Source of the DNA: Pseudomonas sp. Irchel 3E13
GTDB taxonomy: Bacteria > Pseudomonadota > Gammaproteobacteria > Pseudomonadales > Pseudomonadaceae
Assembly: GCF_900187455.1 (NCBI RefSeq)
Contig: NZ_FYDX01000011.1
Location: 62,001 to 126,000 of the forward strand
Direction: 5' to 3'
Length of the DNA: 64,000 bases
This document shows, in pieces, positions 1 to 8,633 of this stretch. How positions within the stretch are numbered: the first letter of the stretch is position 1; every line of letters begins with the position of its first letter. A program made the position numbers and the translations under genes. Below the pieces are notes generated by a model. The model saw only the letters and a program-made list of their open reading frames with translations. It was not told where the DNA came from and did no database searches.

Positions 1-365
1 CGGTAACTGTCCGGGCCGAAAAACACCGCGTCAGCGGTGTCGGTGGGAAAGCCCGAATGCACCAGCAGCAAGCCATCGACGGTCGACCAGCGCACCTGGC
101 TGCGCAGAGTCTGGTCGCTGGTGCTGATGATTCCGGCCTGGCGCATGTGCTCCAGTTCATCCGGCGACAGCAGCGAGGCTTCGAACGGCCGGTTCCAGCC
201 GAACACTTCGCGCATCGTCCGGGCCGGCAGTTGCTCGACGCGCCCGCTGTAGCGCTGGTGGGTCAGTGGCGTGGCGCAGATAAAACGATAGCCATCGGCG
301 TGCAGACGACGCCCCAGGTGCAGCAGGGCCTCATCAGTTTGACGTTGCTCATCGGTCAGTTGCAT
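1..365 (-). CDS. Putative class I methyltransferase, N-terminal part (runs off window)
   Basis: The reading frame starts with ATG at 365 and stays open to the window edge, giving about 121 N-terminal residues. It overlaps the stop of the upstream gene (349) by 17 bp, so the two are translationally coupled. The visible part holds the segment LLVHSGFPTDTADAVFFGPD, which resembles the N-terminal region of a group of Pseudomonas SAM-dependent methyltransferases. The SAM-binding glycine motif would lie beyond the window, so the assignment is tentative. The coupling suggests that its product acts with the haem-oxygenase-fold enzyme. Confidence 0.5.
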   Translation of the reverse strand, partial: MQLTDEQRQTDEALLHLGRRLHADGYRFICATPLTHQRYSGRVEQLPARTMREVFGWNRPFEASLLSPDELEHMRQAGIISTSDQTLRSQVRWSTVDGLLLVHSGFPTDTADAVFFGPDSY

Positions 366-1680
366 GGCTGTGGCCTCCTTTCAGCCCGGTGAGTTGCACG
401 TAGCGCTGGGTTGCCGCCAGCCCGCGTGGGCTGGCATGGCGGTCCTTGCCCATGGCGTCGATGAGTTGCGTCACCGACAGCCCATCCGGCAAAGCCGGCA
501 ACAACGGCTCGGCGAGGGCGACCGGCCTGTGCCGGCGCTTCTGCGGCTGCCAGTCGCCGGCGATCCAGTCGTGCAGCAGTTGCTTCTCGTAGGGACTTAA
601 CACGCCGAACATCACCGCCTTCGGGCCCTCGATCAATTGCCAGAAACGGCTTTCAGCCGGGTCGCGATCGCGCAGGATCCAGCCTTTGTCCTGCAACACC
701 TGGAGAAACGCCGGGAAACTGCCCGGCGCGGACAGCCACTGATTGACCGTGCGCCCGTCCAAGCGGCAGTGGTCAGAATGCAGGTGCTGGCCGAAGATCC
801 GCTTGCGCTCAAGCGCCGCGAGCAATTCGCTTTCCAGGTCGAACCCGGCGGCGATGTCCATGGAGCCGGCGCTCAAGTCATTGAGCCGATAACCGCGGGC
901 GACACGCCGATAGAACGCCTCGCCGTCCTGCTCTGGCCAGAGTTGGCGCAGGGCCTCCAGGGCCTTGCGCGCATGACCGGTGCTGGCGTTGTCGATGGTG
1001 ACGTGGAGGCGGAAGTACTGCGCGTCAATGCCCAGTTCCTCCAGCTCGAAGGTACTGATCAGCAAGTGCAGGGGAAGCTGTTCATAGCCAAGGTTGTAAC
1101 CCAGCACTTCGGGCAGGAAACGCTCGCTCTCCTGGCCGAGCGCCAGTTGCAGTGCCCCTTGCAGATAGCGCTCGTCGGCCAGCGGTAGCTGCTCGTGACA
1201 GCCCAGGCCGGCGAGCAGGCGGCGGAAAATCACCACGTGGTTGCAGGCCGGCTGGCCATCGCCGAGTTCTTCCAGATAGATGCGGATCAGCCCGTGGTAA
1301 CGCGGGTCGTCCCAGTGATGCAGGGCGCCCTGCAGCCAGGCGCCGTCGACGCACTTGGTCGGCGTGACCTGCTGGAGAAAATACAGCGCATGTGCGCGGC
1401 TGCCGAACATGCGCCGGGGCGCGCCGTCACGACGTTCGGCGAGGTAGTCGGCGTACTGCCGGGCGACCTGCAACGCATGTTCCTGGCTCCACGCCTCCAG
1501 TTGCTCGGGAGACGCCGGCAAGTCATCGGCCAGGGCATCGGCGCGACGCAACTGGCCGTTCAACCACGCGGCAGTGTCAGGGCAGTCGCCGCGCAACAAG
1601 GCGCGATAGCGGGCCTCCAGGCTGTCGGCCTGTGCTGCGGGAGTGGCAATGACACCCGCCAGATCTGACATTTGATTCAT
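349..1680 (-). CDS. Iron-containing redox enzyme family protein (haem-oxygenase-like fold)
   Basis: A 443-residue cytoplasmic protein with no signal peptide or membrane segment. The central part (about residues 100-260) has helical His/Glu-rich stretches such as HHWDDPRYHGLIRIYLEELG and HLLISTFELEELG. These are typical of the haem-oxygenase-like diiron oxidase/oxygenase superfamily (Haem_oxygenas_2 type), whose known members oxidise small molecules. The substrate is unknown. ATG at 1680 is chosen because GAGGGG lies 7 nt upstream; a GTG at 1686 is also in frame. The gene overlaps the partial methyltransferase by 17 bp, so both probably belong to one pathway. It is divergent from pbpG across a 255-bp spacer in which I see no clear operator. 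Confidence 0.65.
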   Translation of the reverse strand: MNQMSDLAGVIATPAAQADSLEARYRALLRGDCPDTAAWLNGQLRRADALADDLPASPEQLEAWSQEHALQVARQYADYLAERRDGAPRRMFGSRAHALYFLQQVTPTKCVDGAWLQGALHHWDDPRYHGLIRIYLEELGDGQPACNHVVIFRRLLAGLGCHEQLPLADERYLQGALQLALGQESERFLPEVLGYNLGYEQLPLHLLISTFELEELGIDAQYFRLHVTIDNASTGHARKALEALRQLWPEQDGEAFYRRVARGYRLNDLSAGSMDIAAGFDLESELLAALERKRIFGQHLHSDHCRLDGRTVNQWLSAPGSFPAFLQVLQDKGWILRDRDPAESRFWQLIEGPKAVMFGVLSPYEKQLLHDWIAGDWQPQKRRHRPVALAEPLLPALPDGLSVTQLIDAMGKDRHASPRGLAATQRYVQLTGLKGGHSHATDR

Positions 1681-1935
1681 GACCACCCCTCTTCCACGCG
1701 CTGACCTTGCTTATCCAAGGGAGGCGCTGCGCGCAGGGGAAGTTCAGAACGATTGCGCCACGTCAGGATGGGCGGGAGGCGGCTTACCTTAGGCTTGCCA
1801 GTGCGGGATCGATTAAAGATTATTCATATTTGAGCTAAGGGCTGGAGAGCAATCGACAGGCTCTGAGCCATACTCCAGAATGTCACGATTAGAAAAATAA
1901 AAACTCTTGCACAGCCAACGACATACCTTCTTTTA

Positions 1936-2874
1936 GTGAGCACTTACGTGAAAACCTCTCTTTCGATTCTCAGTCTGCTGCTGGTGCTCACCGGCACCGC
2001 CAGCGTTACGTCGAATGCTGTTGCCCAGCCTGCCACTGCCCAGGCGCAACGAGATCCTTCCACCCTTCACCTGGCCTCCGGCAGCGCCATGCTGGTGGAT
2101 CTGCAAACCAACCAAGTGCTCTATTCCAGCCATCCCGACCTGGTGCGACCGATCGCGTCGGTGACCAAGCTGATGACCGCGATGGTGGTGCTGGACGCCA
2201 AGCAGTCCATGGATGAAATGCTCACCATGACCATTGCCCAGACCAAGGAAATGAAAGGCATCTATTCGCGGGTGCGCCTGGGCAGCGAGCTGAATCGCCG
2301 GGAAACCCTGCTGATTACCCTGATGTCGTCGGAGAACCGCGCCGCAGCAACCCTCGCCCACCACTATCCGGGCGGCTATGGCGCGTTCATCAAGGCGATG
2401 AACGCCAAGGCCAAGGCCCTGGGCATGAGCAATACCCGCTATGTGGAACCGACCGGGCTGTCGCCGAACAACGTTTCCACCGCCCGCGACCTGACCAAAC
2501 TGCTGATGGCCGCGCGCAATTACCCGCTGCTGAGCGAGCTGAGCACCACCCGCGAGAAGACCGTCGCCTTCCGCAAGCCCAACTACACCCTGGGCTTCCG
2601 TAACACCGACCATCTGGTGAACAAGCCCAACTGGGACATCAAGCTGACCAAGACCGGCTTCACCAACGATGCCGGGCATTGCCTGGTGCTGCTGACCAAG
2701 ATGGACAACCGTCCGGTGGCGATGGTGATCCTCGATGCCTTCGGTAAATACACCCACTTCGCCGATGCCAGCCGCATGCGCCAATGGCTGGAGACCGGCA
2801 ACGCCAAGCCGGCGCCGGCGGTGGCGATTCGTTACAAGGCGGATCGCAGCCAGAATCGGCCGCAGGCGGATTGA
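1936..2874 (+). CDS. pbpG: D-alanyl-D-alanine endopeptidase (PBP7 type)
   Basis: A periplasmic peptidoglycan DD-endopeptidase that cleaves D-Ala-meso-DAP cross-links. The N-terminus is a signal peptide (hydrophobic ILSLLLVLTG, cleavage after NAVA or so). All three penicillin-binding motifs of the S11 family are present: SVTK (SxxK, catalytic Ser) about 75 residues in, SSEN (SxN), and KTGFT near residue 240. The length of 312 aa fits PBP7/PbpG. GTG at 1936 is the longest start; GTG at 1948 (MKTSLSIL...) is equally plausible because neither has a strong ribosome site. A REP pair and a bidirectional terminator follow. Confidence 0.9.
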   Translation: MSTYVKTSLSILSLLLVLTGTASVTSNAVAQPATAQAQRDPSTLHLASGSAMLVDLQTNQVLYSSHPDLVRPIASVTKLMTAMVVLDAKQSMDEMLTMTIAQTKEMKGIYSRVRLGSELNRRETLLITLMSSENRAAATLAHHYPGGYGAFIKAMNAKAKALGMSNTRYVEPTGLSPNNVSTARDLTKLLMAARNYPLLSELSTTREKTVAFRKPNYTLGFRNTDHLVNKPNWDIKLTKTGFTNDAGHCLVLLTKMDNRPVAMVILDAFGKYTHFADASRMRQWLETGNAKPAPAVAIRYKADRSQNRPQAD

Positions 2875-2886
2875 TCGGACGCTTTA

Positions 2887-2946
2887 TCGCGAGCAAGCTC
2901 GCTCCTACAGAGCACATTGCCCCTCTGTAGGAGCGAGCTCGTCGGG
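2887..2946. repeat. Inverted pair of Pseudomonas REP sequences
   Basis: Two copies of the Pseudomonas REP core (GTAGGAGCGAGCTTGCTCGC type) face each other: 2887-2910 on the minus strand and 2924-2946 on the plus strand, 13 bp apart. This REPIN-like pair lies in the convergent spacer after pbpG. Confidence 0.85.
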
Positions 2947-2976
2947 GCGCCGAACCGTCGCGATGCGCACCCCAAT

Positions 2977-3012
2977 GAAAAAAGGCCCGGTCATCTGACC
3001 GGGCCTTTTTTC
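2977..3012. terminator. Bidirectional rho-independent terminator
   Basis: The stem GGCCCGGTCA/TGACCGGGCC is flanked by six A on the left and six T on the right. It can therefore terminate both pbpG (+) and the convergent small gene (-). Confidence 0.9.
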
Positions 3013-3016
3013 ATTA

Positions 3017-3457
3017 TCAAGCGGTGGTATTCACCGAACTTCCCGCCGAGCTATCACCCGCCTCGGTCAGCGCCTGCAGCAACGCACCGGTCGCCTGCAG
3101 CAATTGCCCGGTGGTGGTCGCCACCGCCGCCTGGGCGGCCGCTACCTTGACCGATTTGGTGCGGTCGTCTTCCTTGCTGGCCATGGCTTCCTGCAGTTGC
3201 TTCTGCTGCTCGGCCAGTTGCTTCTGCAACTGCTTGACCTGCTCGCGCAGTTGCTTGACCTCCTGCGACTCGTTCGAATCAGCGGTCTCGGACTGGGTCG
3301 CCGCGGCCTTGCCTTCGCTGCGCACAGCAGACAGATCAGCCTTCACAGTGCCTTCGACCGGGGTCGCCTGACCGTCAACGTTGGTTTTCGCAGTCACATT
3401 GCTACGCACACCTGCAATCGAAAGGTTCGACGCCAGGGACTGGATAAGATCGGCCAT
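3017..3457 (-). CDS. Small coiled-coil protein of unknown function
   Basis: A 146-residue protein starting at ATG 3457 (MADLIQSLASNLSIAG). The centre is a clear heptad coiled coil built from repeated KQL/QQKQLQE units (about residues 65-95). An Ala/Thr/Ser-rich C-terminal helix follows (KVAAAQAAVATTTGQLL). It has no signal peptide or membrane segment. The gene is divergent from pvdM, with about 165 bp between the starts; the pvdM iron-starvation box lies in that spacer but points away from this gene. The low-complexity composition makes the family unrecognisable by eye. Confidence 0.7.
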   Translation of the reverse strand: MADLIQSLASNLSIAGVRSNVTAKTNVDGQATPVEGTVKADLSAVRSEGKAAATQSETADSNESQEVKQLREQVKQLQKQLAEQQKQLQEAMASKEDDRTKSVKVAAAQAAVATTTGQLLQATGALLQALTEAGDSSAGSSVNTTA

Positions 3458-3534
3458 GAGAGAAAACGTCCTGAAATTAAGGTCTGTCATGACATCGGCC
3501 GTTACAAACAAAACTTTAGGCCGCCCGTCCCCCA

Positions 3535-3558
3535 TAAATTTCCCGCCCGGTTCTTCGT
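3535..3558 (+). promoter_or_regulatory. PvdS-type iron-starvation box upstream of pvdM
   Basis: TAAAT (3535-3539), 16 nt, CGT (3556-3558): an exact match to the known PvdS sigma-factor recognition pattern TAAAT-N16-CGT. It lies 63 bp upstream of the pvdM start and implies iron-starvation expression of pvdMNO. Confidence 0.85.
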
Positions 3559-3621
3559 CCTTCCCCTGATACCGATCTCTGTCCGCGCACCGGCGGGATC
3601 GCCCTCCTGAACCGGACCGAG

Positions 3622-4980
3622 ATGGCAATGACCAGACCCCGTTCCCGCAAAGCCCTGTACATCGGCCTGCCGCTCGCCCTGGCGGTGAGCCTCGGCGCAG
3701 CCGCCGCCGGCTGGCTGTACTGGAAAGACGACACCGGCTACCCGCGCAAGATCGTCGAGCAGGCCAACGCCCTGCATGAACACATGATCTCGTTCGACAG
3801 CCACATCACCGTCCCGCTGGAATTCGGCAGCGCCGGCCGCGAAGCCGACAAGGACGGCCCGGGCCAGTTCGACCTGGTCAAGGCCGGGCGCGGCCGGCTG
3901 TCCGGCGCCGCGCTGACCATCTTCGGTTGGCCGGAGCTGTGGAACGGCCCCAACGCCCCGCACCGCCCCACGCCCGGCTTCGTCGACGAAGCGCGGCACC
4001 AGCAGGAAGTGCGCTACCAGATCATCAGCGGCATGGTTCGCGACTTCCCCAACCAGGTCGGCGTCGCCTACACCCCCGACGACTTCCGCCGCCTGCACGG
4101 CGAAGGCAAGTTCGCCATCTTCATCAGCATGCTCAACGCCTACCCGCTGGGCACCGACCTGTCGCAACTGGACCTGTGGACCGCGCGCGGCATGCGCATG
4201 TTCGGCTTCAGCTACGTCGGCAACAACGCCTGGGCCGACTCTTCGCGCCCGCTGCCGTTCTTCAACGACACCGCCGACGCCCTCGGCGGCCTGTCGCCGC
4301 TGGGTGAGCAGGCCGTGACCAAGCTCAACGACCTGGGCGTGATCATCGATGTGTCGCAGATGTCGACCCTGGCCCTGGAAGACGTCGCCCGCCTGAGCCG
4401 TGCGCCGCTGGTCGCCTCGCACTCGGCGCCGCGGGCGCTGGTGGACATCCCGCGTAACCTCAGCGACAAGGAAATGCAACTGATCAAGGACAGCGGCGGC
4501 GTGATCCAGATCGTCGGCTTCCCCACCTACCTCAAGCCGCTGAGCAAGCCGACCCTGGACAAGCTCGAAGCGCTGCGTGCCCGGTTCGACCTGCAACCGC
4601 TGCAAGGCCTGGCCAATGCCCTGATGCCGGGTGACGCGGTGATCGCCATCTGGCCGGAATCGCGCTTCGGCGAATACGCCAGCAACCTCTATGGCATCGT
4701 CGAGGCGGAACCCAAGGCCGGCCTCAAGGCGTTCGGCGACGCCATCGATTACGCGGTGAAGAAAGTCGGCATCGATCACGTCGGCATCGCCTCCGACTTC
4801 AACGATGGCGGCGGCCTGGCTGGCTGGAAAGATGTCAGCGAGATTCGCAACATCACCGCCGAGCTGCTGACCCGCGGCTACAGCGAGGCCGATATCGCCA
4901 AGCTCTGGGGCGGCAACTTCCTGCGGGCCTGGGAGCAAGTGCAGAAAGCCGCCCGCCCCGTCGCCTCCCTCACGCCTTGA
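3622..4980 (+). CDS. pvdM: Pyoverdine maturation protein PvdM (renal-dipeptidase-like)
   Basis: A 452-residue periplasmic protein with an N-terminal hydrophobic anchor or signal (IGLPLALAVSLGAAAAGWLY). It has the amidohydrolase/M19 renal dipeptidase fold: ASHSAPRALVDIPRNLSD carries the conserved His, and IASDFNDGGGLAGW the conserved Asp. Two classical dinuclear-zinc positions look changed: the HxD of DGHND reads HIT here (FDSHITVP), and the usual Glu in the next strand region reads N (SMLNAYPLG). This fits a non-peptidase role; PvdM is known to be required for the PvdP-catalysed oxidation of ferribactin in the periplasm. ATG at 3628 is an alternative start. pvdN follows 17 bp downstream. Confidence 0.93.
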   Translation: MAMTRPRSRKALYIGLPLALAVSLGAAAAGWLYWKDDTGYPRKIVEQANALHEHMISFDSHITVPLEFGSAGREADKDGPGQFDLVKAGRGRLSGAALTIFGWPELWNGPNAPHRPTPGFVDEARHQQEVRYQIISGMVRDFPNQVGVAYTPDDFRRLHGEGKFAIFISMLNAYPLGTDLSQLDLWTARGMRMFGFSYVGNNAWADSSRPLPFFNDTADALGGLSPLGEQAVTKLNDLGVIIDVSQMSTLALEDVARLSRAPLVASHSAPRALVDIPRNLSDKEMQLIKDSGGVIQIVGFPTYLKPLSKPTLDKLEALRARFDLQPLQGLANALMPGDAVIAIWPESRFGEYASNLYGIVEAEPKAGLKAFGDAIDYAVKKVGIDHVGIASDFNDGGGLAGWKDVSEIRNITAELLTRGYSEADIAKLWGGNFLRAWEQVQKAARPVASLTP

Positions 4981-4997
4981 ACCGGAACGCCCGCGCC

Positions 4998-6296
4998 ATG
5001 ACCGACCGCCGCACCTTTCTTAAGCAGGCCGCCGTACTGAGCGCCGGCCTGCCGTTGGCCAGCACCCTGGCCAGCGCCGCCGAACCCATACCGCAGACCG
5101 CCCGCGCCGCCGCGCCCCTGAGCGGCCCGGACAAATGGCGCAACCTGCGCGACCTGTTCCCGCTGGACCGCGAGACCGCGCACTTCGCCAATTTCCTGGT
5201 CACCGCCCACCCGCGCCCGGTGCAGGACGCCATCGACTACTACCGCCGCGAAATCGACCGCAACCCCGCCGCCTTGATGGACTGGGAAAGCCAGTACGAG
5301 TGGAACCGCGAAGGCGAAGTCCGCGAATGGGCTGCGCGCTACCTGGAAGTACGCCCAAGGCAGATCGCCCTGACCGGCAGCACCACCGAGGGCCTGGGCA
5401 TGATCTACGGCGGCCTCAACGTGTCCGCCAACCAGGAAATCCTCACCACCGAACACGAGCACTATTCGACCCACAAATCCCTGGCTTTCCGCACCCAGCG
5501 CCAAGGCACCAAGGTGCGCAAGCTGCGCCTGTTCGACAACCCGTGGGACATCTCCAAGGATCAGGTGCTGAGCACCATCGACAAGAACATCCGCCCGGAA
5601 ACCCGCGTGGTCGGCATGACCTGGGTGCACTCCGGCAGCGGCGTGAAACTGCCGGCCGGCGAGATCGGCGAACTGATCCGCCAGCACAACCGCAACCGCG
5701 ATGAATCGCGGCGGATCATCTACGTGGTGGACGGCGTGCACGGCTTCGGCGTCGACAACGTGCGCTTCGCCGACTTCAACTGCGACTACTTCATCTCCGG
5801 CACCCACAAGTGGATGTTCGGCCCTCGCGGCACCGGGATCATCTGCGCCGCGTCGGAGAAGATGCAGCACCTGACGCCGACCTTCGCCACGTTTTCCCAG
5901 GAAGAAGACTTCGCCACCATCATGACCCCCGGCGGCTACCACGCCTTCGAGCACCGCTGGGCGGTGGGCAAGGCCTTCGAGTTGCACCTGCAACTGGGCA
6001 AGGCCGACGTGCAGGAGCGTATCCACCAGCTCAACGACCAACTCAAGGCGCGCCTGCTGGAGCACAAGCAGATCCAGTTGGTCACGCCAAAAAGCCGCGA
6101 GTTTTCCGCCGGCTTCACCTTCTTCCGCATCAAGGACCGCGACCCGGACGCCGTCGCGGCCTTCCTCTGCGACAACAAGGTGATGGTGGACGCCGTGTAC
6201 CGCGATGTCGGCCCAGTGATCCGCTTCGCGCCGAGCCTGCTCAACAACGAGCAGGAAATCGACCGGGCCATGGCCCTGCTGACCCAGAAACTCTGA
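4998..6296 (+). CDS. pvdN: Periplasmic PLP-dependent pyoverdine-tailoring enzyme PvdN
   Basis: A 432-residue fold-type I PLP enzyme that converts the side-chain glutamate of (dihydro)pyoverdine to its succinamide form in the periplasm. The N-terminus is a twin-arginine signal (TDRRTFLKQAAVLSAG, cleavage after ASA), so the enzyme is exported folded with its cofactor. The cofactor lysine is K271 in SGTHKWMFGPRGTG, and VDGVHGFGV provides the conserved Asp/His region. ATG 4998 is preferred because it places the RR motif at the usual distance; an in-frame TTG lies further upstream. It is the second gene of pvdMNO, 14 bp before pvdO. Confidence 0.93.
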   Translation: MTDRRTFLKQAAVLSAGLPLASTLASAAEPIPQTARAAAPLSGPDKWRNLRDLFPLDRETAHFANFLVTAHPRPVQDAIDYYRREIDRNPAALMDWESQYEWNREGEVREWAARYLEVRPRQIALTGSTTEGLGMIYGGLNVSANQEILTTEHEHYSTHKSLAFRTQRQGTKVRKLRLFDNPWDISKDQVLSTIDKNIRPETRVVGMTWVHSGSGVKLPAGEIGELIRQHNRNRDESRRIIYVVDGVHGFGVDNVRFADFNCDYFISGTHKWMFGPRGTGIICAASEKMQHLTPTFATFSQEEDFATIMTPGGYHAFEHRWAVGKAFELHLQLGKADVQERIHQLNDQLKARLLEHKQIQLVTPKSREFSAGFTFFRIKDRDPDAVAAFLCDNKVMVDAVYRDVGPVIRFAPSLLNNEQEIDRAMALLTQKL

Positions 6297-6310
6297 AATA
6301 AGGCCCCCTC

Positions 6311-7171
6311 ATGACCTCCACCTTCTCCCGCCTGACCCTGGCCGCGCTGCTCGGCGCCGCCAGCCTGCCCGCCCTGGCCGCCGACGCCACGCCCGGCGCC
6401 GTGTTGCGCGACTGCAAGGCTGCCTGCCCGGACATGGTCGTGCTGCCGGCCGGCAGCTACATGATGGGCACCCCGGACGACGAAGTCGGTCGCCAGCCCG
6501 ACGAAGGGCCGCTGCACCAAGTGACCTTCGCCAAGCCGTTCGCCATCAGCCGCTACCAGGTCACTGCGGGTGAGTGGGACGCCTACGTGCGCGAGTCCGG
6601 AGCGAAGATCGCCGACGGCGACACCCGCCCGGGCCGCGAATGCAAGGCCAGCAAGCCGCGTTACAAGCAGGGGCCGAAACAGCCGGCGGTGTGCATGAGC
6701 TACCACGACGTCGAGAACTATGTGGCGTGGCTGTCGAAGAAAACCGGCAAGCACTACCGCATGGTCAGCGAGGCAGAACGCGAGTACGCCGCCCGCGCCG
6801 GCAGCACCGGGCCGTTCCCGTTCCCGCTGGACCCGGACGCCGAGTACGAAATCAGCCGCAACGCCAACGTCTACGGCCCCAAGGACGGCTACAGCTTCAC
6901 CTCGCCGGTGGGCAGCTACGCGCCGAATGACTTCGGTGTGTATGACATGCACGGCAACGTCTACGAGTGGGTCGCCGATTGTTATCACGACAGTTATGTC
7001 GGGGCGCCGGCCGATGGCAGCGCCTGGGCCACGGCAGGCTGCGACATCGTCAATATTCGCGGCAACGACTGGGGCGAAGCGCCGATCTTTTCCCGCTCGG
7101 GCAATCGCAACAATGCCCATGCCACCGCTCGCGGCGACTGGATCGGGTTCCGGGTGGCGCGGGAGCTCTGA
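6311..7171 (+). CDS. pvdO: Pyoverdine chromophore oxidation protein PvdO (FGE-like)
   Basis: A 286-residue periplasmic protein with a Sec signal (LAALLGAASLPALAA). It has the formylglycine-generating-enzyme/sulfatase-modifying fold: the start motif LPAGSYMMGTPDDE, then SRYQVTAGEWDAYV, the core YDMHGNVYEWVADCYHDSY, and the terminal GFRVAREL. In fluorescent pseudomonads PvdO is needed for the last oxidation from dihydropyoverdine to pyoverdine. AAGG lies 7 nt before ATG. It is the last gene of pvdMNO; no hairpin terminator is visible after it, and an iron-starvation box for the next operon begins 10 bp beyond the stop. Confidence 0.93.
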   Translation: MTSTFSRLTLAALLGAASLPALAADATPGAVLRDCKAACPDMVVLPAGSYMMGTPDDEVGRQPDEGPLHQVTFAKPFAISRYQVTAGEWDAYVRESGAKIADGDTRPGRECKASKPRYKQGPKQPAVCMSYHDVENYVAWLSKKTGKHYRMVSEAEREYAARAGSTGPFPFPLDPDAEYEISRNANVYGPKDGYSFTSPVGSYAPNDFGVYDMHGNVYEWVADCYHDSYVGAPADGSAWATAGCDIVNIRGNDWGEAPIFSRSGNRNNAHATARGDWIGFRVAREL

Positions 7172-7181
7172 CCAACGGCGG

Positions 7182-7205
7182 TAAATTTTTTCGGGGTGGT
7201 TTCGT
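7182..7205 (+). promoter_or_regulatory. PvdS-type iron-starvation box upstream of fpvG
   Basis: TAAAT (7182-7186), 16 nt, CGT (7203-7205): an exact TAAAT-N16-CGT pattern. The first start codon of fpvG lies about 225 bp downstream, so the transcript would have a long leader. The 7172-7430 spacer holds this box and no convincing gene. Confidence 0.75.
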
Positions 7206-7430
7206 TTATGCGCAGAAGGGCTCTGTGGATGAGGCCCCAGAGACCCGCACAAGGAGCAGTGAGCAATCACACCATCCTGCAAAAAGCTCGAAAATTGGCC
7301 AGAAAACCCGCCTCCGAAGCATTTGCTTACATTTCTACTGGTGGGTTTTCAATTCTCGTTCGTCCTTATAAGTGCAGCCCTCAGGTTGAGCGTCGGCTCG
7401 ACCCCACTTTTTACGAACAAGACAGAAGCA

Positions 7431-8633
7431 ATGGCCCAACAATCGAAAAAGTCCAAATCCAGGTTGTGGTTCCTCGTCCACAGCTGGCTCGCTCTGCCGA
7501 TCTGGTTCTTCGTGCTGATCGTCTGTGTCACCGGCACCCTGGCGGTGGTCAGCCAGGAGATCGTCTGGCTGGCGAACCCCGACGTGCGCGCCAGCAAGCC
7601 TGACGGTGATGCCGAACGCCTGAGCTTCCAGCAGGTACTCGACGTGCTGCACAAGGCCGAGCCGGACATGGCCGTGCGCTTCATCAGCCAGCCGGACGGT
7701 TCGCACTTCGCCCTGACCGCGGCAGTAACCTTCCCCGACGGCACCGCGCCGACGCTCTACGTCAACCCGTACACCGGGGCGATCCAGGGCAAGAGCCCGG
7801 AGTTCAACTTCGAAGCCTTCACCCGCGCCCTGCATGGCTGGTGGCTGGTGCCGTTCACCAACGGCTATAGCTGGGGCTGGTATCTGGTGTCGCTGTTGGG
7901 CCTGCCGATGCTGGCCTCGCTGGTCACCGGGCTGGTGGTCTACAAGAAATTCTGGAAGGGCTTTTTCAAACCGGTGCTGCGCTTCAACCACGGCGCGCGG
8001 ATTTTCTGGGGCGACTTCCACCGCCTGAGCGGCATCTGGTCGATCTGGTTCATCGCGGTGATTTCCATCACCGGCACCTGGTTCCTGATCCAGGCGATCC
8101 TCGGCGACAACCACATCACGATTTCCACCGAGCCAGTCACCCCGGTGATCGCCCGCGAAGACGTGCCGCTCTCGGACAGCCTGAAACCAGTGCCGCGCAT
8201 CGACCTCGACGAAGCCACCCGCATCGCCACCACGCAGATTCCCGGCCTCGACGTCACCTTCGCGCAACTGCCGTCGAACGCCTACGGGCACATCTACCTC
8301 GGCGGCCGCGGCTGGTATCCGCTGATGTTCCAGACCGCCAACGTCAACCCCTACACCCGGAATGTCGACGCCTCGTTCCTGGTCTCGGACCGCTCGGCGC
8401 TGGAGTTCGTCACCGAGTCGATGCGCCCGCTGCACACCGGTGACTTCGGCGGCCTGGCCATCAAGCTGATCTGGGCCTTCTTCGGCCTGTTGCTGTCGAT
8501 GATGGTGCTCAGCGGCCTGCTGATCTGGACCAAGCGCACCGCCCAGGCCACCGCCGCCGCGCTCAAGCGCAGCGAAAAGAAACCGCGATCGCGCCAGGTC
8601 GCCCAGGAATCCGCCACGCAGGTGCAACCATGA
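7431..8633 (+). CDS. fpvG: FpvG, PepSY-TM inner-membrane protein of ferri-pyoverdine iron release
   Basis: A 400-residue integral inner-membrane protein of the PepSY_TM family. In P. aeruginosa FpvG works with FpvH/J/K to reduce and release iron from pyoverdine in the periplasm. Four membrane segments are visible, about residues 15-40, 150-175, 200-225 and the C-terminal LIWAFFGLLLSMMVLSGLLIW. The family's membrane-edge histidines are present: VHSWLALP, LHGWWLVP, DFHRLSGIW, RPLHTGDFGG. ATG 7431 is chosen because MAQQSKKSKS directly precedes the first membrane helix, as in the family. Its stop overlaps the fpvH start (ATGA), so the operon is coupled. Confidence 0.9.
   Translation: MAQQSKKSKSRLWFLVHSWLALPIWFFVLIVCVTGTLAVVSQEIVWLANPDVRASKPDGDAERLSFQQVLDVLHKAEPDMAVRFISQPDGSHFALTAAVTFPDGTAPTLYVNPYTGAIQGKSPEFNFEAFTRALHGWWLVPFTNGYSWGWYLVSLLGLPMLASLVTGLVVYKKFWKGFFKPVLRFNHGARIFWGDFHRLSGIWSIWFIAVISITGTWFLIQAILGDNHITISTEPVTPVIAREDVPLSDSLKPVPRIDLDEATRIATTQIPGLDVTFAQLPSNAYGHIYLGGRGWYPLMFQTANVNPYTRNVDASFLVSDRSALEFVTESMRPLHTGDFGGLAIKLIWAFFGLLLSMMVLSGLLIWTKRTAQATAAALKRSEKKPRSRQVAQESATQVQP

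Noticed and set aside
1681..1935. Possible Fur box in the spacer before pbpG (AGATTATTCATATTT)
   Set aside because: Too few matches to the 19-bp Fur consensus.
3502..4938. Long open frame on the minus strand opposite pvdM
   Set aside because: It is the GC-rich mirror of pvdM codons, with no family similarity and no ribosome site.
7196..7603. 135-codon plus-strand frame in the fpvG leader
   Set aside because: It overlaps fpvG in another frame, and its composition is not protein-like.
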